A stretch of 64,000 bases of DNA from Bacteroidales bacterium (GCA_022784645.1 JALFZG010000066.1:1-64000), one strand, 5' to 3'; shown: positions 6,972 through 16,485, counted from the first letter of the stretch. Translations and numbers: made by a program. The notes: generated from the letters alone by a model not told the origin.

Positions 6972-7565
6972 TTATCCCACTACACCGCTGAAGCCCATGA
7001 ATGCCATAGCGAGGAGGCCGGCAGTAAGGAGCGCTACGGGCGTTCCTTTCATGGCTTTGGGGGTGTCGGTAAGTTCGAGTTGCTCACGAATACCAGCGAA
7101 AAGCACGAGTGCGAGCGCAAAACCGAGGGCTGTGCAGAAAGCATACCACGTGCCGATGAGCAATGAAGGCTCAGCGCCACAGGTTTTGTAGTTGGCACCT
7201 GCTACCTGGATAGCTACACCCAATACGCAGCAGTTGGTGGTGATAAGCGGAAGGAACACACCCAATGCCTGATATAGCGAAGGGCTCACTTTCTTGAGAA
7301 TAATCTCGATCATCTGCACGAGTGCGGCAATCACGAGGATGAAGACGATTGTCTGCAAAAATTCCAGCCCGAAGCGCACCAATAGCATCTGCATCAAATA
7401 GGTGATGATCGTTGCTACTACAAGTACGAACGTTACGGCTGCACCCATACCCAGGGCGGTGTCAATTTTCTTCGATACGCCAAGGAACGGACAAATACCG
7501 AGGAACTGCGACAATACAACGTTATTAACGAAGATTGCGCTTACGAATATTAAGAAAAATGCCAT
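6972..7565 (-). CDS. rnfA: Rnf electron transport complex subunit A
   Basis: A 197-residue integral membrane subunit of the Rnf complex, which couples ferredoxin:NAD+ oxidoreduction to Na+/H+ movement across the inner membrane. Six hydrophobic helices are apparent. The family signatures VNNVVLSQFLGICPFLGVS near the N terminus and LPLITTNCCVLGVA in the middle are present; the two cysteine-containing half-helices bind the intramembrane [2Fe-2S] cluster together with RnfE. Length is normal. It is the last gene of rseC-rnfBCDGEA, 12 bp after rnfE, and is followed by a strong terminator. Confidence 0.97.
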   Translation of the reverse strand: MAFFLIFVSAIFVNNVVLSQFLGICPFLGVSKKIDTALGMGAAVTFVLVVATIITYLMQMLLVRFGLEFLQTIVFILVIAALVQMIEIILKKVSPSLYQALGVFLPLITTNCCVLGVAIQVAGANYKTCGAEPSLLIGTWYAFCTALGFALALVLFAGIREQLELTDTPKAMKGTPVALLTAGLLAMAFMGFSGVVG

Positions 7566-7577
7566 AATTCAATGTTG

Positions 7578-8165
7578 TTATTTCTTCAGTTTATTGACGA
7601 GCGCCATGACGTAGGCAAGTGCGATGAAGGCACCGGGAGCCAATACGAACAGGAGCATACCATACGAATCGGGGAAGATGGTGAAGTCAAAGACTTTACC
7701 CGTACCGAGAAGTTCACGGATAGCACCGAGAACGGTCAGCGAGAGGGTGAAGCCCAAGCCCATACCAATACCATCGAGCGCAGAGAGTCCGGCGTTGTTC
7801 TTAGCCGCAAACGCTTCTGCACGACCGAGCACAATACAGTTCACAACGATAAGGGGAATGAACAGACCGAGACTTGCATAGAGGTCGGGCAGATAAGCCT
7901 GCATACAGAGTTGCACGATCGTAACGAACGAAGCGATGACAACGATGAACGCGGGGATGCGTACCTTATCCGGAATGAGGTTCTTCAAGAGGGAGATTAC
8001 CACGTTGGAGCACAGGAGCACGAAGGTGGTAGCGAGTCCCATCGACATACCATTGATCGCGCTGCTGGTAGTAGCCAGGGTCGGACACATACCGAGCACG
8101 AGCACCATGGTAGGATTCTCGCGGAGAAGACCGTTAGTGAGCGTCTTTAATGCTTTGTTTGCCAT
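7578..8165 (-). CDS. rnfE: Rnf electron transport complex subunit E
   Basis: A 195-residue integral membrane subunit, homologous in fold to RnfA and pairing with it. The signatures NPTMVLVLGMCPTLA and FIPLIVVNCIVLGRAEAFA are present, with the two conserved Cys that share the membrane iron-sulfur cluster. Six membrane segments are expected. It sits 18 bp after rnfG and 12 bp before rnfA, the usual order in Bacteroidales. Confidence 0.97.
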   Translation of the reverse strand: MANKALKTLTNGLLRENPTMVLVLGMCPTLATTSSAINGMSMGLATTFVLLCSNVVISLLKNLIPDKVRIPAFIVVIASFVTIVQLCMQAYLPDLYASLGLFIPLIVVNCIVLGRAEAFAAKNNAGLSALDGIGMGLGFTLSLTVLGAIRELLGTGKVFDFTIFPDSYGMLLFVLAPGAFIALAYVMALVNKLKK

Positions 8166-8183
8166 AAAATGAGTCTCCTATGA

Positions 8184-8897
8184 TTAATTAGCGGGTTCAA
8201 CATTGGGTTCTGCAACTGCTTCTGCGGCAGTTTCTGCAGCAGTTTCTGCGGCAACTTCTTCAACAGCTGCGAGGCTATCAGCGGCCAACGTTTCAGCATC
8301 CTCGATCGGAGAAGCAGAAGAAACGCCTTGTGCTATGGGGGCATTGTTGGCTTCTGCATACGCGTTGTATGCCTTGTTGACTGCTGCAAGGAAAGCGCGA
8401 CTGGAGATGGTAGCTGCCGTGATAGCATCTACGTCGCCACCATCTTTTGATACGGTCAGATTCGCCTCTGCAGGGTTCAGACCGATCACGGTGCGAACGT
8501 TTTGGAACCACTCCTGCATCTTCGATCCCAAGCCCGGGGTCTCCTGATGGTCGAGCACTTCAAAACCGGTGATAGCACCAGTGGCATCGAAGCCTACCAT
8601 TACGTGGAAAATGCCGCCGAATCCGTTTTCTGCCACCTTAACAGCAGCACCTGCAAAGGTGTCGCCTTGGTTGGCTTTGAAAATGGTAATACCCTCTGCT
8701 TCAATGGGTTCAGCGATGGTGAGCCCCTCTACCTGCGGCAGAACGGCGATGATAGCGGCCTGCTGCTTGGCAGCGTTGGTAGCTGCAATCGTGTCTTTGG
8801 TGAGGCTGTAGATGCCTGCCAGAAGACCTGCTGCTACGAGCGTGATGAGCGTCAGCGAGAGCAGCATGTTTGTAAGACTGGATTTAAGTTTTGCCAT
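8184..8897 (-). CDS. rnfG: Rnf electron transport complex subunit G (FMN-binding)
   Basis: A 237-residue periplasmic flavoprotein with one N-terminal membrane helix (residues 10-31). The FMN-binding domain includes FEVLDHQETPGLG (112-124) and DAITAATISS; T163 in the latter is the expected site of covalent FMN attachment. FMN is added by ApbE, which is not in this window. The last 45 residues are a low-complexity Ala/Glu tail (AAETAAETAAEAVAEP) coded by repeated GCAGTTTCTGC-type units; this is longer than usual and may still be expanding. It sits between rnfD and rnfE with 14-18 bp gaps. Confidence 0.96.
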   Translation of the reverse strand: MAKLKSSLTNMLLSLTLITLVAAGLLAGIYSLTKDTIAATNAAKQQAAIIAVLPQVEGLTIAEPIEAEGITIFKANQGDTFAGAAVKVAENGFGGIFHVMVGFDATGAITGFEVLDHQETPGLGSKMQEWFQNVRTVIGLNPAEANLTVSKDGGDVDAITAATISSRAFLAAVNKAYNAYAEANNAPIAQGVSSASPIEDAETLAADSLAAVEEVAAETAAETAAEAVAEPNVEPAN

Positions 8898-8911
8898 ATC
8901 TGAGGTCCTCC

Positions 8912-9904
8912 TTATTTTTTAGCCACCTTCTCGCCAAAGCGCTTGGGGTGAATATACATATTAAGCAATGGGGTAACGGCATTCATGATAAGGATAGCAA
9001 ACGACATACCTTCCGGATATGCGCCCCAGCAGCGGATAATCATTACGATCAAACCGATGCCAATGCCGTAGATAATCTGTCCGAGCGGGGTCATTGGAGA
9101 GGTGACGTAGTCAGTAGCCATATAGATTGCACCAAGCATCATACCGCCAGCGAAGAGAGTAGTAGTAAGGAACGCGCATATGGGCATGCCCGAGAGTGCA
9201 GCGAACGCGCACGCGAAGATGCTGACGGTCGCAAGGATCGATACCGGAATATGCCAAGTGATGGTCTTGGTAGCGAGCAAATAGATGAAGCCAATGAGGA
9301 GGGCGAGTGCACTTACCTCACCGAGTGAACCGCCAATCATACCCGAGAAACTGTCCCAGATAGTGGGCAATGATTCGAGCAATGAGTTGTCGCCTGTCTT
9401 GATTGCATCCTTGAGGGTAGCGAGCGGGGTAGCGGCCGTCTCAGCATCGAGATAGCTGCCGCTGAAGCCAAGCGGACGTGGCCAGGTGGTCATCTGTACG
9501 GGGAAAGAGATGAGGAGGAAAACGCGTCCCACAAGGGCGGGGTTAAAGGGGTTTTGACCCAGACCGCCAAACGACATCTTACCTACGCCAATAGCTACAA
9601 GTGCACCGATCACTACGATCCAGAGCGGCAGGTTGCACGGCAGGTTGAAGGCCAGCAGAAGGCCGGTCAAGACGGCTGAGAGGTCGCCGATATGGCTGTT
9701 TTGCTTCAGGAGGTACTTCGTAATAAGCCACTCGAAAAGCACGCAGCTCAATACCGAAACGGCCGTTGTAATCAGGGCTCCCCAACCGAATGCAATCATC
9801 GCTACGATGAACGCCGGCATGAGGGCTATGATTACGTTGAGCATGTTTTTTCGCACCGAGTCGCCACTATGGACGTGGGGTGCGGGAGCAACGATAAGTT
9901 TCAT
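8912..9904 (-). CDS. rnfD: Rnf electron transport complex subunit D
   Basis: A 330-residue multi-spanning membrane flavoprotein. The start APAPHVHSGDSVRKNM is the usual RnfD/NqrB opening. MSFGGLGQNPFNPALVGRVF and DAETAATPLA follow; T159 in TAATPL is the predicted covalent FMN site. About ten membrane helices are apparent. MATDYVTSPMTPLGQIIYG near residue 275 is another family signature. The gene is 14 bp before rnfG and 25 bp after rnfC. Confidence 0.97.
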   Translation of the reverse strand: MKLIVAPAPHVHSGDSVRKNMLNVIIALMPAFIVAMIAFGWGALITTAVSVLSCVLFEWLITKYLLKQNSHIGDLSAVLTGLLLAFNLPCNLPLWIVVIGALVAIGVGKMSFGGLGQNPFNPALVGRVFLLISFPVQMTTWPRPLGFSGSYLDAETAATPLATLKDAIKTGDNSLLESLPTIWDSFSGMIGGSLGEVSALALLIGFIYLLATKTITWHIPVSILATVSIFACAFAALSGMPICAFLTTTLFAGGMMLGAIYMATDYVTSPMTPLGQIIYGIGIGLIVMIIRCWGAYPEGMSFAILIMNAVTPLLNMYIHPKRFGEKVAKK

Positions 9905-9929
9905 GTATGCTTTGTTTTTATGGATTTAA

Positions 9930-11303
9930 CTATTTTTTAGCTTCTGCTTGTGCTTTAGCAGCTTGTGCAGCCATCTGACGTGCACGGATGATACCGCCTA
10001 CCTTACCTTTACCCAAGCGGATATAGTCAAGGAGTGGACGATGGCTGGGGCAGGTGAAGAGGCAGCAACCGCAATCGATGCAGTCCATAATATTGAGCTC
10101 TTCCATGCGTTCCCAGTTTTGCGCAGCAGAGAGTTTAGCGAGCAGATACGGCTCCAAGCCCATCGGGCAAGCGCTCACGCATTTCGCGCAGCGGATGCAG
10201 TTTTCGGGCTCTTTGCGAACGCTCTCGCAGTCTTGCATGAAGAGCAGACCGCTCACGCGCTTGTTGCACGGCATATCTACGTTCTGCATGGCGCGTCCCA
10301 TCATCGGACCGCCGCCGATAATCTTACCCGTGTTCTCAGGAATACCACCCGCAAGTGCAATCACCTCAGAGAGTGGGGTGCCGAAACGCACTTCGTAGTT
10401 GCCGGGGTTCTTCACCGCCTTGCCGGTGACGGTCATCACGCGACTGATGAGCGGCTTGTTTTTCTGCACAGCCTGATAGATAGCATAGAGGGTAGCTACG
10501 TTGTCAACCACCGCACCTACTTCGATAGGCAGGCAACCGGAGGGCACCTGACGGCCGATGCACGCGTCGATAAGCTGCTTCTCGCCACCCTGAGGATATT
10601 TGAGCGCGAGCGGCTTCACCTCGATGCCGAGATGGCGGTTGGCCAGTTTGGTCATGTGCTCGATAGCATCGGGTTTGTTTTTCTCGATGCCAATCACGGC
10701 TTTCTGAATGCCGAGGGCTTTCAAAACGAGCTGAATGCCTACGATGATCTCCTCACCATGTTCGAGCATGAGCTGATGGTCGCAGGTGAGGTAGGGCTCG
10801 CACTCTACGCCGTTGACTACCAGCACCTCCGCCGTTTTACCGGGAGGCGGCAGTAGCTTTACGTGGGTGGGAAAACAAGCACCACCCAAACCTACGATAC
10901 CAGCGGCTTGAATCTTATTTATAATCTCCTTAGGCGAAAGCAAGCAGTCAGTCTTGAGGGTGTCTGTGCGGTCGATTTCGGGCAACCATTCGTCGCCTTC
11001 TACATCGATGAAAATAGCGGGCATCGGCATACCCCAAGCGTCGGTGGTTGTGTCGATTTTCGTAACGGTTCCGCTCACAGGGCTGTGAATGGGAGCGCTT
11101 ACGAAGCCGCCTGCTTCAGCCAGCACTTGGCCTACACGCACTTTGTCGCCTTTGTTGACAATAGCCTTAGCGGGGGCACCGATATGCTGCACCAGCGGAA
11201 TGATCGCTTTCTGAGGCAGGGGCACGGCAGTAATCTGCTTGTGTGCCGAAAATGCTTTGTTGTCGTGTGGATGAACACCACCGATACGGAATGTATTACT
11301 CAT
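9930..11303 (-). CDS. rnfC: Rnf electron transport complex subunit C
   Basis: A 457-residue peripheral subunit carrying the NADH/FMN site and two [4Fe-4S] clusters. A biotin-lipoyl-like region is at about 35-90 (GDKVRVGQVLAEAGG). The Rossmann-like NADH/FMN domain includes GLGGACFPTHVKL (about 140). The soluble-ligand-binding region follows. The clusters are bound by CIRCAKCVSACP (C369, C372, C375, C379) and CIDCGCCLFTCP (C408, C411, C414, C418). A short Ala/Lys tail ends the protein. It is 26 bp after rnfB. Confidence 0.97.
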   Translation of the reverse strand: MSNTFRIGGVHPHDNKAFSAHKQITAVPLPQKAIIPLVQHIGAPAKAIVNKGDKVRVGQVLAEAGGFVSAPIHSPVSGTVTKIDTTTDAWGMPMPAIFIDVEGDEWLPEIDRTDTLKTDCLLSPKEIINKIQAAGIVGLGGACFPTHVKLLPPPGKTAEVLVVNGVECEPYLTCDHQLMLEHGEEIIVGIQLVLKALGIQKAVIGIEKNKPDAIEHMTKLANRHLGIEVKPLALKYPQGGEKQLIDACIGRQVPSGCLPIEVGAVVDNVATLYAIYQAVQKNKPLISRVMTVTGKAVKNPGNYEVRFGTPLSEVIALAGGIPENTGKIIGGGPMMGRAMQNVDMPCNKRVSGLLFMQDCESVRKEPENCIRCAKCVSACPMGLEPYLLAKLSAAQNWERMEELNIMDCIDCGCCLFTCPSHRPLLDYIRLGKGKVGGIIRARQMAAQAAKAQAEAKK

Positions 11304-11329
11304 ATTATCAATCCTTTCAATGCAGTTAA

Positions 11330-12316
11330 TTATTTATTTTGTGCCATTTTGATCATATTTGGGAAAGCAGCCTTGGGCGTGGGAAGCGCCTTAATCTTAG
11401 CTGCACACTCCGGATCAAAACCGCCCTTGGTTTCGGTTGCTCCTTCAGCAGCAGTAGCTGCAGGTTTGGCCGCTGCAGCAGGCTTGGCTTTTTTCTCGAG
11501 GAGCGGCATGTGGATGCCGTGGATAGCGCCGGTCGGACAAGCTGCTTCACATTCGCGGCAGAGCGTACACTTGTCGGCATCGATATAGGCGAGGTTGTTG
11601 GTAACGGTGATAGCATCGTTTCCGCAAACGGTCTGGCATTTACCGCAACCGATACATCCGTTTTTGCAAGCTTTGCGGGTAACAGCTCCCTTGGCTTTGC
11701 TCGAGCAGAGTACGACCATACGCATACCATCGTCGCCTTTTTTGCGAATCTCAATAATATTACGCGGACATGCCTTAGCGCAAGCGCCACAAGCAGTACA
11801 TTTGTCGTCATCTACCTCCGGCAGGCCGGTTTCAGGATTGATTTGGATAGCGCCAAACTGACAAGCCGCTACGCAGTCGCCGCAACCGAGGCAACCGAAA
11901 GCACAGTCGGTCTCGCCGATATACATGCTGTTCATGATGGCGCAGGTGCGGGTACCACCGAAGACAGAGGTGCGCGGACGAGCTTCACAGGTGCCGTTAC
12001 AACGTACGACTGCCACTTTCGGCTCTGCTGCTGATGCAGCCATACCGAGGATCTCGCCCACTTGAGCCATCGTGGCGTTACCGCCTACAGGGCAGAGCAG
12101 ACCATCGAGAGAGGTGGCTTTCACGCAAGCTTCAGCCATGGCGCGACAACCGGCAAAACCGCAACCGCCGCAGTTGGCGCCCGGCAATACCTCTTGCACC
12201 TCATCGATGCGAGGATCTTCCTCTACCTTGAATTTTTGAGCTACGAGATACAGCAGCACGGCCGCTATAAGGCCCGTAAGTCCCAAAACGAGTAAGGAAA
12301 TGAGAATTGTGTTCAT
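11330..12316 (-). CDS. rnfB: Rnf electron transport complex subunit B
   Basis: A 328-residue iron-sulfur subunit, probably the entry point for electrons from ferredoxin. Residues 5-25 form the membrane anchor. The first cluster domain has CGGCGFAGC and a distal cysteine (C49, C52, C57, C75). Several CxxCxxCxxxC sets follow: CLGCGDCVAAC, CTACGACAKACP, CIGCGKCQTVC and CTLCRECEAACP. The C-terminal 55 residues are Ala/Lys/Pro-rich and less conserved. It begins 71 bp downstream of rseC in the same operon. Confidence 0.97.
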   Translation of the reverse strand: MNTILISLLVLGLTGLIAAVLLYLVAQKFKVEEDPRIDEVQEVLPGANCGGCGFAGCRAMAEACVKATSLDGLLCPVGGNATMAQVGEILGMAASAAEPKVAVVRCNGTCEARPRTSVFGGTRTCAIMNSMYIGETDCAFGCLGCGDCVAACQFGAIQINPETGLPEVDDDKCTACGACAKACPRNIIEIRKKGDDGMRMVVLCSSKAKGAVTRKACKNGCIGCGKCQTVCGNDAITVTNNLAYIDADKCTLCRECEAACPTGAIHGIHMPLLEKKAKPAAAAKPAATAAEGATETKGGFDPECAAKIKALPTPKAAFPNMIKMAQNK

Positions 12317-12387
12317 TGTGTTTTGTATTTTTTGTGTTTATAGATATATTCAAAAAGGATAATCGACTTGCCTCAGGGCAAAGTATT

Positions 12388-12810
12388 TCAGCGTTTTTGA
12401 GCGAAAAAGCGGTATTCCTGCTTAAAACGGCGATCGAACAGATGTAGCAGCAGGTAATAAGGCGCCAGCGCAAGGAGCGCTAATGTGCCCACCAAGGCTT
12501 CACTCTGAATCCACCGTGGCAACAGCCACACGAGGAGAAGGAGTAGTAGAAACGGCAAAACGAACGCCAACGCCACCGCTTTCCAACCGAGCTGCTTGCG
12601 CACCATCACTTCCACAGCATCGCCCACCTGCATCGGCTCCATCGCTTCGGCCTCAACTTCTTTGACCATCGTCTCTGAAGCCGTACACATCGACTTCGCT
12701 TTGCAAGCCGAGCATGCCGCCTTTTGCGTGATTTGTACAACCACACGCATCGGGCGCACCGACGAGTCCGCGCGCACGACTACACCTTCGTGAGAAATCA
12801 ATTCTGCCAT
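12388..12810 (-). CDS. rseC: SoxR-reducing system protein RseC
   Basis: A 140-residue RseC/MucC-family membrane protein that heads the rnf operon, the usual arrangement in Bacteroidales. The N-terminal domain has the Cys cluster CSACKAKSMC, and two membrane helices follow (about 77-97 and 102-122). A start at 12810 (MAELISHEGVVVRA) fits the family; the ATG at 12873 would put the start only about eight bases from the predicted transcription start and add a non-homologous leader. In Enterobacteria the Rsx/RseC system keeps SoxR reduced; here its role is more likely linked to Rnf assembly or redox control. Confidence 0.9.
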   Translation of the reverse strand: MAELISHEGVVVRADSSVRPMRVVVQITQKAACSACKAKSMCTASETMVKEVEAEAMEPMQVGDAVEVMVRKQLGWKAVALAFVLPFLLLLLLVWLLPRWIQSEALVGTLALLALAPYYLLLHLFDRRFKQEYRFFAQKR

Positions 12811-12887
12811 CCAAATACCGGCCTCCCCGCTTTGTGAGGAGGCAAAAAACGGGACAATCGGAGTTCGCCCCATACAAAATTACGATG

Positions 12888-12919
12888 CAAAGATAATGCT
12901 TTTTCTTCAAACAAACAAA
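12888..12919 (-). promoter_or_regulatory. Promoter of the rseC-rnf operon
   Basis: On the minus strand TTTG (12916-12919) and TATCTTTG (12888-12895) are 20 bp apart. Transcription would begin near 12881, about 70 bp before the rseC start. It is divergent from the ftsK promoter 40 bp away. Confidence 0.75.
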
Positions 12920-12958
12920 AAAATAAGCAATTTCGTCAAATTTTCTACAAAAAATTCG

Positions 12959-12986
12959 TTTGTTCCGATAATTTTTACTACCTTTG
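12959..12986 (+). promoter_or_regulatory. Promoter of ftsK
   Basis: TTTG at 12959-12962 and TACCTTTG at 12979-12986, with a 16-bp spacer that is slightly short. The ftsK ATG at 13027 is about 35 bp past the predicted transcription start. This supports 13027 rather than the upstream in-frame ATG at 12997. Confidence 0.65.
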
Positions 12987-13026
12987 CACAAATTTTTTGT
13001 CAATTTGCGTAAATTTACATTCAAAT

Positions 13027-15615
13027 ATGCCTAAACGACCGACACGCGCGGCTGCCTCTAATCCAGACAGTCGCCAGAAAAAACAGACGTCATCACCCGC
13101 CTCCGGATTTTTCTCAGAAACGAAGGCGGTGCTCCAGAGTGAGCGCTTTAGAATTGCAGTGGGCTTCGTGATAGTCCTCTTCACGTTGTATGCCTTTGTG
13201 ACATATATCAGCTATTTTATTCATGGTGCCGACGACCTTTCTGCCTTGGGTAGCGAGCTCAGCGGCCGCGAGCTTCGTGAGGCCATCGGCAATACCGGTG
13301 GTGTGCTTGGCGCGCGCATGCAGCAGTTTTTTATCGACCGCTGTTTTGGTATTCCTTCGGTAGCGCTTATTGTGCTCTTGCTGCTGGTCGGTCTTAAACT
13401 GATGAAGGCGGATTTGAAACTTTGGAAAGCCGCCCTACATTGCTTTTTCTGGTTGGTTTGGGGTTCGTTAATGTTTGCTTTCGTGCAGATTGAGCTTGGT
13501 TTCGATGCTTCCTCTTTTTTCCGCTGGGGCGGCTCCCACGGAGAGTATTTCACCATGCTGCTGATTAATAATATTCAGTGGGTGGGCATGCTGCTTGTGC
13601 TCCTCTCCGTAATCCTTGTGTATTTCATCGGCATTAGCCGGAACACCATCCCCGCGCTTGTGCGTATGGGCGAATGGATAAAAGGTATTTTCAGGAAAAA
13701 AGTTAAAGTTGACAATAACGATAGCGATAACGATAGCGATAACGAAAGCGATGCAGATGTTGCCAAAGCAGAGGATGAGACTACGGTTATCGACTTGACG
13801 GATGAGTTTGAGGAGACTGCAAAAGAGCCTGCTGAAGAAACGACGGAAGAGCCACCGTTCGTAATCGAAGGATTGGAAATCGTGCAAGAGCAGCACGAGG
13901 ATTCCGACCCTATTGAATCGCAAGAACCTTTGCAGCAGCCCAATCAAGAGGAATCTTTGGAACCGCAAGAACCACAAGAACAACCCAAGCCTTTCTCCAT
14001 TGAGAAAGTCAAAGATGTGGATATGGTGAATAAAGATCCTGAGACGTTGCTGGAAGAGCTCGGTCCGTATGATCCCCGTAAGGACCTTGAGCATTATCAG
14101 TTCCCCTCGCTGGATTTACTCAAAGTGTATGACAACGAGTCGGCTCCCGTTATCGACCAAGAGGAGCAACGTACAAATGCCAACCGCATTGTGACCACCC
14201 TCCGCAATTATGGTGTTGAGATTGAGTCGATTAAGGCGACTGTTGGCCCCACCGTGACCCTCTACGAAGTGGTGCCGAAAGCGGGTGTACGTATCAGCAA
14301 AATTCAAGGTTTGGAGCAAGATATCATGTTGGCTTTGTCAGCTGTAGGTATTCGTATTATCGCTCCGATGCCGGGTAAAGGAACGGTGGGAATAGAGATT
14401 CCAAACGAGAAGCCGCAGACGGTATCAATGCACTCCGTGATTGCATCAAAGCGTTTCCAAGAGGAGAAGAAAATGCGTTTGCCCATTGCCCTCGGCCGCA
14501 CCATCACCAACGAGATTTTTATGTTCGACCTTGCCAAAACGCCCCACTTGCTCGTGGCGGGTGCTACCGGTCAGGGTAAGTCGGTGGCCATCAACGCCAT
14601 CATCACTTCGCTCCTCTATAAGAAACATCCGGCAGAAATGAAGATGGTGCTTGTTGATCCTAAGATGGTGGAGTTTGCGCCCTATAAACCCCTTCTTCGT
14701 CATTACCTTGCCGCTATGCCCGACACCGAGGAAAATGAGGTGATCATCACGGATTGCTCCAAGGTGGTGGACACACTCAACTCGCTCGTTATCGAGATGG
14801 AAAACCGCTATAAACTCTTGATGGATGCGGGTGTGCGCAACCTGGAAGACTACAACGATAAGTTCGTCAACCGAAGGTTGAATCCAGAGAAGTTGGTGGA
14901 AGGAAGTCTGCATCATCAGTATCTGCCGTATATCGTGATTGTGATTGATGAGTATGGCGATTTCATCATGCAAGCAGGCAAACAGGTGGAGACGCCTATC
15001 GCCCGTATCACGCAGAAAGCGCGAGCCGTGGGTATGCACATGATTCTTGCTACGCAACGTCCATCTGTGAATATCGTTACGGGTGTCATAAAAGCCAATA
15101 TCCCAACTCGTATCGCTCTCCGCACGCAGTCGGTAGTCGATTCGCGTACGGTGCTCGATGCCAAGGGTGCCGACCAACTGATTGGTAGAGGTGACTTGCT
15201 CTATTCCGGCAGCGGAAATATAACCCGCGTACAATGTGCGTTTGTGGATACCCCCGAAGTGGATGCTATCGTGGAGCATGTGCAGAAACAGCAGCATTAC
15301 TCGATGCCGTATGAGTTGCCGGAATATGTGGGCAATGAAGGAGAGGGTAGCAATACCGCACCGGGTGCTGTGGATTTGAAGAAACTCGATTCCATGTTCG
15401 CGGAGGTGGCTCGCTATGTGGTGATGAATCAGCAAGGCTCCACCTCGGTGCTCCAACGCCGTTTTGAGATTGGTTACAATCGTGCAGGCAAGCTGTCTGA
15501 CCAACTCGAAGCTGCCGGTATTGTCGGCCCAAATAAGGGCTCCAAAGGTAGAGAAGTTCTCATCCCCGATTTGATGGAACTTGAAGTTAAACTCAAAGAA
15601 CTTGGACTTGCATAA
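13027..15615 (+). CDS. ftsK: DNA translocase FtsK
   Basis: An 862-residue FtsK/SpoIIIE-family septal DNA pump that moves the chromosome terminus and activates XerCD recombination at division. Four membrane helices lie within about residues 43-205. A 130-residue acidic, low-complexity linker follows, including DSDNDSDNESDAD coded by a 12-bp repeat near 13715-13755. The alpha/beta motor begins near 350, with Walker A GATGQGKS (512-519) and Walker B IVIVIDEYGDF (about 640). ATQRPSVNIVTGVIKANIPTRI is the usual motor signature. The C-terminal winged-helix gamma domain (GSTSVLQRRFEIGYNRAGKL) recognises KOPS-type DNA. It is followed by a LolA-like gene, a common Bacteroidota pairing. Confidence 0.97.
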   Translation: MPKRPTRAAASNPDSRQKKQTSSPASGFFSETKAVLQSERFRIAVGFVIVLFTLYAFVTYISYFIHGADDLSALGSELSGRELREAIGNTGGVLGARMQQFFIDRCFGIPSVALIVLLLLVGLKLMKADLKLWKAALHCFFWLVWGSLMFAFVQIELGFDASSFFRWGGSHGEYFTMLLINNIQWVGMLLVLLSVILVYFIGISRNTIPALVRMGEWIKGIFRKKVKVDNNDSDNDSDNESDADVAKAEDETTVIDLTDEFEETAKEPAEETTEEPPFVIEGLEIVQEQHEDSDPIESQEPLQQPNQEESLEPQEPQEQPKPFSIEKVKDVDMVNKDPETLLEELGPYDPRKDLEHYQFPSLDLLKVYDNESAPVIDQEEQRTNANRIVTTLRNYGVEIESIKATVGPTVTLYEVVPKAGVRISKIQGLEQDIMLALSAVGIRIIAPMPGKGTVGIEIPNEKPQTVSMHSVIASKRFQEEKKMRLPIALGRTITNEIFMFDLAKTPHLLVAGATGQGKSVAINAIITSLLYKKHPAEMKMVLVDPKMVEFAPYKPLLRHYLAAMPDTEENEVIITDCSKVVDTLNSLVIEMENRYKLLMDAGVRNLEDYNDKFVNRRLNPEKLVEGSLHHQYLPYIVIVIDEYGDFIMQAGKQVETPIARITQKARAVGMHMILATQRPSVNIVTGVIKANIPTRIALRTQSVVDSRTVLDAKGADQLIGRGDLLYSGSGNITRVQCAFVDTPEVDAIVEHVQKQQHYSMPYELPEYVGNEGEGSNTAPGAVDLKKLDSMFAEVARYVVMNQQGSTSVLQRRFEIGYNRAGKLSDQLEAAGIVGPNKGSKGREVLIPDLMELEVKLKELGLA

Positions 15616-15672
15616 GTTATTGATATATAGCAATTTATAATCGCGTATATAGTTGAGGAAACCGATAGAAAA

Positions 15673-16395
15673 ATGCGTTTTCGTTCTATAATTATATTAT
15701 CCGTCATGCTGCTCTCAATGGGCTTTTCAGTTGCAGCTCAATCGCATTCCAATACTCCCCCTAAACAAGGGGAGAAGGGAAGGGAATCTGACTCCAAACC
15801 CATGGAGATTGCAGAGCAATTCATCTCCAAGATAGAGAAGCAGTTGCTCACGGCAGATTACTCGATTGAGCTGCTGACAGGCACACAACGCCAGCAGGTG
15901 GTGAGCGGCAAATTGCAGATGCTCGGTAATTGTTTTCGCATGACCATCCTCTCCACCGAGGCTGCATTCGACGGCAAAACGCTTTATATGTATCAAAAGG
16001 AGACAAACGAGCTCACGCTCTCTATTCCCACTGAGGAAGAGTTGCTGGACGTCAACCCCTTGATTTTCGCTCGCGCCCTACTTCGTGCTTCTACTATACG
16101 ATTTGCCGCAAACGCAAAAGCTACTGCCACGAATGTAAAAACCAAATCCAATCCTACTGCTTCTGCCGAAGTGGTGACGCTCGATGTGTTGCCCGTCAAT
16201 AAAAGCGCTGGTATTCAGCGCATTGTGATTAAAATGAGGAAAACCGATCTTGCACCACTTGAGATTCAGATTCGCGAGCAGCAGGAGCAAACAATCATCC
16301 GTTTTTCGCAACCTTCGTTTTCCCATACCAATCCGTCAACATCCTCTCTCTTCCAACTAGATTATCCTTCCGCTTGGCTTAACGACCTCCGCTGA
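15673..16395 (+). CDS. LolA-like outer-membrane lipoprotein carrier
   Basis: A 240-residue periplasmic protein. The signal peptide MRFRSIIILSVMLLSMGFSVAA is followed by Q, which would be exposed at +1. After a short Ser/Pro/Lys linker comes an 11-stranded half-barrel pattern typical of LolA (YSIELLTGTQRQQVVSGKLQMLGNCFRM, AFDGKTLYMYQKETNELTLS). The family escorts lipoproteins from LolCDE to the outer membrane. Position directly after ftsK matches other Bacteroidota. The linker coding sequence has a CTCCCC/GGGGAG inverted repeat near 15762. It may share the ftsK transcript (57-bp gap). Confidence 0.8.
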   Translation: MRFRSIIILSVMLLSMGFSVAAQSHSNTPPKQGEKGRESDSKPMEIAEQFISKIEKQLLTADYSIELLTGTQRQQVVSGKLQMLGNCFRMTILSTEAAFDGKTLYMYQKETNELTLSIPTEEELLDVNPLIFARALLRASTIRFAANAKATATNVKTKSNPTASAEVVTLDVLPVNKSAGIQRIVIKMRKTDLAPLEIQIREQQEQTIIRFSQPSFSHTNPSTSSLFQLDYPSAWLNDLR

Positions 16396-16398
16396 CGC

Positions 16399-16485
16399 TG
16401 CCTTAGATAATGCCGCAAATAATGCCGCAGAAATGCCGCAAATAATGCCGCATATGATGCTGCCGTTATGCCGCAGATATGCTGC
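16399..16485. repeat. AATGCCGCA direct-repeat array
   Basis: The string (A/G)ATGCCGCA repeats at least five times with 2-7 bp spacers, ending in ATGCTGC variants. It begins three bases after the LolA-like stop codon. Nothing else is recognised in it. Confidence 0.8.

Noticed and set aside
12997..13026. Earlier ATG for ftsK
   Set aside because: It would start only about five bases from the predicted transcription start and adds ten residues outside the family's normal N terminus.
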